Below, in pieces: positions 1-5,205 of a stretch of 9,093 bases of DNA; position 1 is the first letter of the stretch, and the number at the start of each line of letters is the position of its first letter. The stretch lies in assembly GCA_964407285.1 (NCBI GenBank), contig CAYOVG010000295.1, positions 1 through 9,093 of the forward strand. The letters are read 5' to 3'. The notes beneath the pieces are model-generated. The model was not told the DNA's origin. It saw nothing but the letters and a program-made list of their open reading frames with translations, and did not search any database. The translations under genes and the position numbers were made by a program. This stretch comes from CAYOVG01 sp964407285. GTDB lineage: Bacteria > Desulfobacterota > Syntrophobacteria > Syntrophobacterales > Syntrophobacteraceae.

Positions 1-1
1 G

Positions 2-1000
2 ACGTACAAGACCTGGCCGCCGGAGTCGTTCGCGGCGGCGGCCGGCCTGCTGCGCAGCGCGGCTCCGGAGATTCGAATCGTGCTACTCGGGAGCCCCGGT
101 GAGCGCCCGCTGTGCGAGCGTTTCGCCGGCCGAGCGGACTTCCCTTTCATCGACCTGATCGGGAAAACGGATGTAAGGGTCCTTCCGGCCGTACTCGAGG
201 AGTGCTCCATCCTGATCAGCAACGACACCGGCACGGCGCACATCGCGGCCGCCGTGGGGACCGGGCTGCTGGGCCTGTATTTCGCCACTTATTTCGGAGA
301 GACCGGCCCGTACGGCAAAGACCATATGCTCCTGCAGGTGGAACTTCCGTGCTGCCCGTGCATGGCCAGGGAAAGATGCGAGGATTACCGTTGCCGGGCC
401 CATATCACGCCTCGAGCGGTGTGCGATACGGCGTTGTCGATGCTCGGGGCCGGCGCGGCTCCGCTCCCCGGCTCCCCCTCTCTATCCCTCTACCGGTCGG
501 AGTTCCTGTCCAACGGAACGCTCATCTATGCTCCCATCGCCGGGGACGTGTCCAGCCACTACCGGAGGGGATTCATTACGCGGGTGCTGTGGGAAAGCGC
601 GCTGGGCATGGAGAGCGACGCCGGGTTCATCGCCGGGCTGCTTCCGCGGCTCCGCGAATGGGAGGACTTCGGAACGGGGCTCGCCGGGGCGGCCGACGAG
701 GCGGAGCGCTTCGGGGCGCAGTACCGCGATGCCCTCCGGTACGTGCACGGGATCATCCGGGAATGCTCCATGCCGTCCGTAAATCGGGACAAAATCCGGT
801 CTTTCAACACGCTCCTCCTCGGGGTTCAGAACCGGATAGCGTCCTTCGGCAACACCGTATTGCAGCGCTACCACAATTTCACCATGATGGACGTGGACTA
901 CGCGCCCTATCCGCGGATGGCGCACCTGCTCGCGGCACGGTACTCGCATCTGCTGACCGTGACGGGCGCTCTCGCCTCCGCCGCAAGGCGGCCGGCTTGA
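2..1000 (+). CDS. Glycosyltransferase family 9 (heptosyltransferase-like), 5' end cut by window
   Basis: The frame is open from the left edge (332 visible residues), so the N-terminal nucleotide-sugar lobe start lies outside; the GTG at 80 is internal. The visible part is the second GT-B lobe of a GT9 enzyme, which in this family transfers ADP-heptose or a similar sugar to lipopolysaccharide core or another surface glycan at the inner membrane's cytoplasmic face. Seen directly: a YKTWPPESF motif at visible residues 2-10 (family K-x-W-P), the LLGSPGE strand, and the donor-binding SNDTGTAHIA motif at 73-82. A cysteine cluster follows at 117, 118, 120, 126 and 131. After about residue 145 comes an extension with SLYRSEFLSNGTLIYAP that matches the downstream gene, so the two are tandem paralogs. 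The exact sugar and acceptor cannot be read from sequence. The stop TGA is at 998-1000. Confidence 0.93.
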   Translation, partial: TYKTWPPESFAAAAGLLRSAAPEIRIVLLGSPGERPLCERFAGRADFPFIDLIGKTDVRVLPAVLEECSILISNDTGTAHIAAAVGTGLLGLYFATYFGETGPYGKDHMLLQVELPCCPCMARERCEDYRCRAHITPRAVCDTALSMLGAGAAPLPGSPSLSLYRSEFLSNGTLIYAPIAGDVSSHYRRGFITRVLWESALGMESDAGFIAGLLPRLREWEDFGTGLAGAADEAERFGAQYRDALRYVHGIIRECSMPSVNRDKIRSFNTLLLGVQNRIASFGNTVLQRYHNFTMMDVDYAPYPRMAHLLAARYSHLLTVTGALASAARRPA

Positions 1001-1031
1001 AGCTGGACTCATGGGCAGCGGAACATACGGT

Positions 1032-1037
1032 AGGAAA
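1032..1037 (+). promoter_or_regulatory. Ribosome binding site AGGAAA that decides the start at GTG 1047
   Basis: AGGAAA lies 9 nt before GTG 1047. The alternative upstream ATG at 1011 has no comparable purine tract before it. From GTG 1047 the protein reads (M)NAEKILIVQMCRMGDLVQ, with the beta strand and glycine loop at the extreme N terminus, as is usual in GT9 enzymes. Confidence 0.6.
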
Positions 1038-1046
1038 CCCGGTTCA

Positions 1047-2807
1047 GTGAATGCAGAAAAAATTTTGATCGTACAGATGTGCCGGATGGGCGACCTGGTG
1101 CAGACCCTTCCCATGCTGAAACGGCTGAAGGAAGAGAAGAGGGGCTGCGAAGTCACCATTCTTTGTATCCGGGAGTCCATGGAACTGGTGCAGGACACCC
1201 GGCTGGCGGACCGTCTCCTTCCCATCCCCTATTCCTATTTCAACTCGTTGCAGCACTCGGATGCCGACCCCGTCGCGTCGGACCGCCTCATGAGCACACG
1301 GGAACTGCGCGAGGAATACGACCTCGTGATCAACCTGACGCACGACCTGGTCTCATCGGAAATATGCGGGAGAGTCAAGGGCCGCGTCAAGTCGGGCCGG
1401 ATCGACAGCCCCCGCGACAAGATCAGGGTGCTGGGCGACTGGGGCAAGTACCTGTTTGCCGCCGTCGACAACAGGCTCGAAAACCTCATCAACCTGGTGG
1501 ACATCCACATAGGCATGGGCCTCATACCCCACGGGGGCAAACCCCACGGGGGCGAACCCCATGGGGGCGAACCCCATGGGGGCAAACCGCAAGGCGGCGG
1601 ACCCGCCGGGGTCTCAACGCGGGCGGGCGTCCCGGCTGAGCGGACGGATACATGGCTCGATGTGTCCCCGGGCGATTCCAGGAGAGCGCTGGAGATCCTC
1701 AAAGCTCACGGTTACCGGGGAAAAGGCCGCCTGGTCGCTCTCCAGATGGGCGCCAACCAGCTCCACCGCGCATGGCCGGTGGCGGGCTTCGCGGAACTGG
1801 CCCGGCGACTCGTGAGAGCGGGCGACGTGGAGATAGTCCTCTTCGGGAGTCCCGGCGAGAAGAAACTGGGCGAGGAGTTCAAACGCCTGTCGGATTTTCC
1901 CGCGATCGACCTGATCGGCGAAACCAGGATCGCGGAACTGCCGGGAATCGCGCAGCGCTGCGACATCCTCGTCAGCAACGATACCGGAACGGCGCACATC
2001 GCGGCGGCCCTGGGCACGAGGGTCCTGGGGCTCTATTTCGCCACGGCCTACTTCGGTGAAACCGCACCCTACGGCGAGGGGCACGTCATCATCCAGGCCG
2101 AACTCCCCTGCTCCCCCTGCGCCGCAAAGGACAGGTGCGAATCCGTGAAATGCAGGGACGTTATCTCGGTGGAAGCCGTGGAGACCGCCGCCCGGATGAT
2201 GCTGGACGGGAGGACGGGAAGGGTCTTCGGTTTCCCCGGCCTCTCCGTGTACCGGTCCCGGTTTCTCTCCAACGGGACGCTCCTGTACGCCCCCGTGTCC
2301 ACGCCGGTTTCCGGTCGCTACCAGGCGGGCCTCATCAGCAGGATGCTTTGGGAGAAGGGTTTGGGCCTCGAACACGACCCGGAGGTCGTTCGGGAGTTCG
2401 CGCGGGCATTCCGGTCCCGGCCCGAGATCCGGGAAGAATTCGAATCCCGGCTGGCCGCGTATGCCGGAAATATTCTCCACATCAAGCGGCTCTACCGGGA
2501 CGCGTTGGCTCCGGCTCATGAAGTCGTGGCTGCCCGACGGAGCGCCCGGCCCGACGGTTCGGCAGTTTCCGCGCCGGAGGACTCGCGCCGGCGCATTGCG
2601 GCGGTTTTCGAAGACATCGCACGGATGCCCCGGTCCCTGGTTCGCGACTTCCACTACTACGAGATGATGGACCGCGACCATTCGTCGGCGTTCGATGAGG
2701 ATCTCCTGGTCCTGACTAAGCTCACCAGGCTCTACCGGCTGGCCGATGCATTCGTCGCCGGGCTGGATGTGTGGCGGGGGGGGAGTATCCCGGTCGCCGG
2801 GGGGTGA
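1047..2807 (+). CDS. Glycosyltransferase family 9 protein with PHGG-repeat linker and C-terminal extension
   Basis: A complete GT9 (heptosyltransferase-like) enzyme of 586 residues from GTG 1047, or 598 from ATG 1011. Start chosen from the ribosome binding site and family N terminus. Lobe 1 opens with ILIVQMCRMGDLVQTLP (residues 6-22). Residues 161-185 are a five-copy PHGG(K/E) array, apparently placed between the lobes. Lobe 2 begins near LVALQMGANQ; it has HRAWP, where Arg sits at the position of the family's usual Lys (the upstream paralog has Lys). SNDTGTAHIA is at 310-319 and a Cys cluster at 355, 358, 364 and 369. From about 395 to the end is an unassigned extension shared with the upstream gene (VYRSRFLSNGTLLYAP). 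Total length is well above the 320-400 residues usual for the family. A G8 tract (2776-2783) and a G6 tract (2799-2804) sit just before the stop. The gap to the upstream gene is 46 bp, so co-transcription is likely. Sugar and acceptor are unknown. Confidence 0.93.
   Translation: MNAEKILIVQMCRMGDLVQTLPMLKRLKEEKRGCEVTILCIRESMELVQDTRLADRLLPIPYSYFNSLQHSDADPVASDRLMSTRELREEYDLVINLTHDLVSSEICGRVKGRVKSGRIDSPRDKIRVLGDWGKYLFAAVDNRLENLINLVDIHIGMGLIPHGGKPHGGEPHGGEPHGGKPQGGGPAGVSTRAGVPAERTDTWLDVSPGDSRRALEILKAHGYRGKGRLVALQMGANQLHRAWPVAGFAELARRLVRAGDVEIVLFGSPGEKKLGEEFKRLSDFPAIDLIGETRIAELPGIAQRCDILVSNDTGTAHIAAALGTRVLGLYFATAYFGETAPYGEGHVIIQAELPCSPCAAKDRCESVKCRDVISVEAVETAARMMLDGRTGRVFGFPGLSVYRSRFLSNGTLLYAPVSTPVSGRYQAGLISRMLWEKGLGLEHDPEVVREFARAFRSRPEIREEFESRLAAYAGNILHIKRLYRDALAPAHEVVAARRSARPDGSAVSAPEDSRRRIAAVFEDIARMPRSLVRDFHYYEMMDRDHSSAFDEDLLVLTKLTRLYRLADAFVAGLDVWRGGSIPVAGG
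1527..1601 (+). repeat. 15-bp coding minisatellite, five units (PHGGK/E array)
   Basis: Four units (1527-1541, 1542-1556, 1557-1571, 1572-1586) read CCC CAY GGG GGC RAA and differ only at the His third base and the K/E first base. A fifth unit (1587-1601) has decayed to encode PQGGG. The period is a multiple of three, so copy-number change keeps the glycosyltransferase frame. The array encodes a flexible, His-rich linker between the two GT-B lobes. Confidence 0.95.
2776..2783 (+). repeat. Homopolymeric G8 tract near the 3' end of the glycosyltransferase gene
   Basis: Eight consecutive G residues lie inside the coding sequence, eight codons before the stop. Both alternative frames downstream are open: loss of one G would extend the protein to a stop at 3151-3153, and gain of one G to a stop at 2990-2992. 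Slippage here would therefore change the C-terminal tail rather than truncate the enzyme. Confidence 0.85.
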
Positions 2808-2809
2808 GT

Positions 2810-2882
2810 GGGGTGCGGGTTGCGGGTTGCGGGTTGCGAGTTGTGGGCTTCGCGTTGCGGGTTGCGGGTTGCGGGGTGTGGG
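2810..2882 (+). other. Two potential G-quadruplex motifs on the + strand
   Basis: Positions 2810-2833 contain four G tracts (G4, G3, G3, G3) separated by loops of 3, 4 and 4 nt. Positions 2859-2882 contain G3, G3, G4, G3 with loops of 4, 4 and 3 nt. Both meet the usual G3+N1-7 rule on the strand that matches the mRNA of the upstream gene. This is a consequence of the heptamer array, and a structural role is only inferred. Confidence 0.55.
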
Positions 2883-2911
2883 CTTCGCGTTGCGGGTTGC
2901 GGGTTGCGAGT
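2814..2911 (+). repeat. Heptanucleotide tandem array (14 units, consensus TGCGGGT) with 35-bp higher-order period
   Basis: Reading in 7-bp steps from 2814 gives TGCGGGT three times, then TGCGAGT, TGTGGGC, TTCGCGT, TGCGGGT twice, TGCGGGG, TGTGGGC, TTCGCGT, TGCGGGT twice and TGCGAGT, with no break in phase. Units 5-9 (2842-2876) and 10-14 (2877-2911) form a 35-bp repeat with two mismatches. Two more units (TGCGAGT, TGCGGGG) recur at 2974-2987. The array starts 7 bp after the stop codon of the glycosyltransferase gene. It is non-coding in any convincing sense: because 7 is not a multiple of 3, all + frames give a low-complexity 7-residue cycle. The function is unknown. Confidence 0.93.
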
Positions 2912-2924
2912 CGGAAGTTTCGGA

Positions 2925-3028
2925 GATTAGACTGTTTCGTGGGTGGTGGTGTGAAAACCGCGGAGAGAAGGGTTGCGAGTTGCGGGGATTAGACCGCTTC
3001 GTGGGTGGGGGCGTGAAAACCGCGGAGA
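2925..3028 (+). repeat. Two 42-bp imperfect direct repeats at a 62-bp period
   Basis: Copy 1 (2925-2966) and copy 2 (2987-3028) both begin GATTAGAC and end GTGAAAACCGCGGAGA, with 38 of 42 positions identical by eye. The spacer between them (2967-2986) contains heptamer units like those of the neighbouring array, so the two repeat types are interleaved in one composite intergenic element. No encoded protein or structural RNA is recognised. Confidence 0.88.
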
Positions 3029-3097
3029 CGGATGTCGGAGAGCAGGGATCGGAGTGGATTTGTCCGATTTCCGACCTATGTACCGCAAAGATCACAG

Positions 3098-3151
3098 CGG
3101 AAAGTCGAGGGTCCAAGCAGGTCTCGGAAAGTTATTCTCACTACGGAAAGT
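3098..3151 (+). promoter_or_regulatory. Three CGGAAAGT direct repeats upstream of the signalling operon
   Basis: Exact CGGAAAGT copies lie at 3098-3105, 3125-3132 and 3144-3151, that is 27 and 19 bp apart, within 90 bp of the start of the HD-GYP regulator. They could be binding sites for a transcription factor, but the spacing is irregular and no clear -35/-10 or sigma-54 promoter is visible. The repeat is certain; the regulatory role is speculative. Confidence 0.4.
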
Positions 3152-3153
3152 GA

Positions 3154-3167
3154 TAGCCGGCCGGCTA
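3154..3167 (+). promoter_or_regulatory. Perfect 14-bp palindrome TAGCCGGCCGGCTA, possible operator
   Basis: The 14 bp are exactly self-complementary and end 19 bp before the ATG of the regulator gene. This position fits an operator or a short hairpin in the 5' leader. A chance GC-rich palindrome cannot be excluded. Confidence 0.4.
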
Positions 3168-3186
3168 ACAACAATCTCAGGTAGCA

Positions 3187-4284
3187 ATGGATATGGAGAT
3201 TACCCCAAAGCAAGAATCCGGTAAGGGCAGGGTCCTGATCGTCGATGACAACAAGGCGAACATCGACATTCTCATCGAAGCCTTGAAGCACGACTTCAAG
3301 CTCGGTATAGCCACCAACGGCCGCGACGCGCTCGAGCATGTGCGGCGCCACATGCCGGACCTGGTCCTTCTCGATGTCGTAATGCCCGGCATAGACGGCT
3401 ACGAGGTGTGCAGAACACTGAAGAGCGATGACAGGACGAGAGACATCCCCGTGGTCTTCATCACGGCAATGACCGAAATCGAGAGCAAATCCAGGGGCTT
3501 CGAAGTCGGGGGGATAGATTACATCACCAGGCCCTTCGAAATCATGGAAGTGAAGGCCCGCGTGCGGACTCACATTTCCCTGAAGCAGGCGAGGGAAGCC
3601 CTGGAAAACCAGAACCACCTGCTCGAGGAGCGAGTGAGGGAACGTACGCTGGAACTGCGCGACACCCAAATCGAAATCGTTTACCGCCTGGGACGCGCGG
3701 CCGAGTACCGGGATAACGAAACGGGTTTCCATCTGCGGCGGATGAGCTGGTTTTGCGCTCTGCTCGGGAAGGCTGCCGGTATGAACAGGGAGGAATGCGA
3801 AAACCTTCTTCACGCCAGCCCGATGCACGACATAGGCAAGATAGGGATTCCGGACGAAATACTGCTGAAGCCGGGAAAACTCGACTACGAGGAGTGGGGC
3901 ATCATGAAGACCCACACCACGATCGGGGCGGAAATCTTGTCCGGGCATTCTTCCAGGCTTCTGCGGACGGCCGAAACCATCGCGCTGACGCATCACGAAA
4001 AATGGGACGGAACGGGGTATCCGAACAATCTGAGGGGAAACGCCATTCCGCTCGTGGGGCGCATCACGGCGCTGTGCGACGTGTTCGACGCGCTGACGTC
4101 CCGGCGTCCGTACAAGGACGCATGGCCGGTTCGGGATGCGGTGGAGGAAATCAGACGTTCGAGCGGGACTCATTTCGACCCGGACCTGGTGAAGGCATTT
4201 CTGGGAATACTGCAGGAAATCGTGGAAGTGAGAGACCGTTTTCCGGATAGGGACCAGCCAGGTCGGGAGCGAAGGAACAAGTGA
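3187..4284 (+). CDS. REC-HD-GYP response regulator, predicted cyclic-di-GMP phosphodiesterase
   Basis: This 365-residue cytoplasmic protein has an N-terminal receiver domain (about 15-130), a helical coiled-coil-like linker (131-165) and an HD-GYP domain (about 165-350), the RpfG-type arrangement. HD-GYP enzymes hydrolyse cyclic-di-GMP to pGpG/GMP. Receiver residues seen are acidic D20-D21, phosphoacceptor D63 (LLDVVMPGIDG) and T93. The normally invariant Lys is Arg at 115 (DYITRPF), which is odd. Candidate metal and catalytic residues in the HD-GYP domain are intact: H182, HDIGKIGIPD with H214-D215, H243, HHEKWDGTGYP with H269-H270 and GYP at 277-279, and D298. ATG 3187 is chosen with a weak AGGT upstream; ATG 3193 is possible. 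The stop overlaps the start of the binding-protein gene, so this is the first gene of a three-gene operon and the likely output of the hybrid kinase encoded there. Confidence 0.95.
   Translation: MDMEITPKQESGKGRVLIVDDNKANIDILIEALKHDFKLGIATNGRDALEHVRRHMPDLVLLDVVMPGIDGYEVCRTLKSDDRTRDIPVVFITAMTEIESKSRGFEVGGIDYITRPFEIMEVKARVRTHISLKQAREALENQNHLLEERVRERTLELRDTQIEIVYRLGRAAEYRDNETGFHLRRMSWFCALLGKAAGMNREECENLLHASPMHDIGKIGIPDEILLKPGKLDYEEWGIMKTHTTIGAEILSGHSSRLLRTAETIALTHHEKWDGTGYPNNLRGNAIPLVGRITALCDVFDALTSRRPYKDAWPVRDAVEEIRRSSGTHFDPDLVKAFLGILQEIVEVRDRFPDRDQPGRERRNK
4272..4276 (+). promoter_or_regulatory. Ribosome binding site AAGGA for the solute-binding protein gene
   Basis: AAGGA sits 7 nt before ATG 4284, inside the 3' end of the regulator gene. 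It favours ATG 4284 over the GTG at 4281; ATG 4287 is also in frame. Start 4284 overlaps the preceding TGA by one base, a typical translational-coupling arrangement. Confidence 0.55.
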
Positions 4285-5198
4285 TGATGGATCGAAAAAC
4301 GAAGCCCGCCATTTTCACGGCGCCGGCCGTTTCCGCATATATTGCGGCGGTACTGCTCTTCATCGGCGCCTCGACCGCAACCGGAGCAACCGCGGGAGAC
4401 CTTGCCGAAGTCAAGGAGAGAGGGATCCTCAGGCACCTGGGCGTCGCTTACGCCAATTTCATCACCGGCAGCGGAGACGGGTTGGATGTGGAGCTGGTTC
4501 AGCTCTTCGCCCGGCATCTCGGCGTTCGCTACGAATTCGTCAAGACGACCTGGCGGGATATCATCGGCGATCTGACGGGAAAGCGAGTCAGGGCCAGGGG
4601 GGACGATATCGAGGTGGTAGGCGAGACTCCCGTCAAAGGCGATATCATCGCCAACGGCTTCACCGTTTTGCCCTGGCGCGGCAAGGTCGTGGACTACTCG
4701 ACCCCTACCTTCCCGACCCAGGTATGGCTGGTCGTGCGGGCCGATTCGCCGCTCAGGCCCATTCAGCCGACCGGAGACGTGAACAAGGACATAGACGCCG
4801 TCAAGGCGCTCCTCAACGGGCAAACCATCCTCGGGAAACCCGATACCTGCCTCGATCCCTCGCTTTACGGACTGGATGAGGCAGGCGCGAAGACGATCTT
4901 CTTTCCGGGCGACCTCAACGAACTCGCTCCGGCCGTCATCAACGGCGACGCCCCCGCCACGATTCTCGATGTTCCCGATTCCCTGGTCGCCCTGGAGAAA
5001 TGGCCCGGCCAGATCAAGGTCGTCGGTCCCCTCAGCGGGCGGCAGGAGATGGGGTGCGCCTTTTCCAAGGATTCTCCTCGCTTGAGGGACGCATTCAACG
5101 AGTTCTTCGCCCAATGCGTCAAGGACGGGACCTACCGGCGCCTGGTCGAGAAGTACTATCCGTCGTTTTTTGTCTACTACCCGGATTTCTTCAAGTAG
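4284..5198 (+). CDS. Secreted family 3 solute-binding protein, probable periplasmic sensor subunit
   Basis: A 304-residue protein with a Sec-type signal peptide: basic n-region (D3-RKTK), hydrophobic core around residues 13-29 and a likely AxA cleavage site at A35-T-A37. No lipobox Cys is seen. The mature part resembles the SBP_bac_3 (amino-acid-type, Venus flytrap) fold: a LAEVKERGILR start, GLDVELVQLFARHLGVRYEFV, the strand ending VDYSTPTF with a preceding Arg (PWRGK) that could meet a ligand carboxylate, and a C-terminal DGTYRRLVEKYYPSFF helix. No transporter permease or ATPase gene is adjacent; instead it sits between a response regulator (one-base overlap) and a sensor kinase (7 bp gap). 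I therefore infer that it works as a ligand sensor for the kinase, as LuxP does for LuxQ or TorT for TorS. A role in uptake with unlinked permeases remains possible. The ligand is unknown. Confidence 0.9.
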   Translation: MMDRKTKPAIFTAPAVSAYIAAVLLFIGASTATGATAGDLAEVKERGILRHLGVAYANFITGSGDGLDVELVQLFARHLGVRYEFVKTTWRDIIGDLTGKRVRARGDDIEVVGETPVKGDIIANGFTVLPWRGKVVDYSTPTFPTQVWLVVRADSPLRPIQPTGDVNKDIDAVKALLNGQTILGKPDTCLDPSLYGLDEAGAKTIFFPGDLNELAPAVINGDAPATILDVPDSLVALEKWPGQIKVVGPLSGRQEMGCAFSKDSPRLRDAFNEFFAQCVKDGTYRRLVEKYYPSFFVYYPDFFK

Positions 5199-5205
5199 GC
5201 GGACA

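Noticed and set aside
1011..1046. ATG at 1011 as the start of the second glycosyltransferase
   Set aside because: It lacks a convincing ribosome binding site and adds 12 residues before the family's usual N-terminal strand. GTG 1047 has AGGAAA at a good distance. The ATG is not excluded.
2814..3028. Repeat cluster as a possible CRISPR array
   Set aside because: The units are 7 bp head-to-tail without unique spacers, and the 42-bp repeat occurs only twice with a spacer made of the same heptamers. No cas genes are present.
3048..3068. Inverted repeat ATCGGA/TCCGAT with a 9-nt loop as a rho-independent terminator
   Set aside because: The stem is only 6 bp and is followed by just three T residues before GC-containing sequence; too weak to call.
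1614..3116. A 500-codon minus-strand open frame across the second glycosyltransferase and the repeat region
   Set aside because: It is antisense to a well-supported gene, and its N-terminal part is only the translated heptamer array (low-complexity Thr/Arg/Asn/Pro cycles).
2746..3153. A + strand open frame through the repeats as a small Cys/Gly-rich protein
   Set aside because: It begins inside the glycosyltransferase gene and its composition comes from the heptamer repeats; no ribosome binding site or family resemblance is seen.
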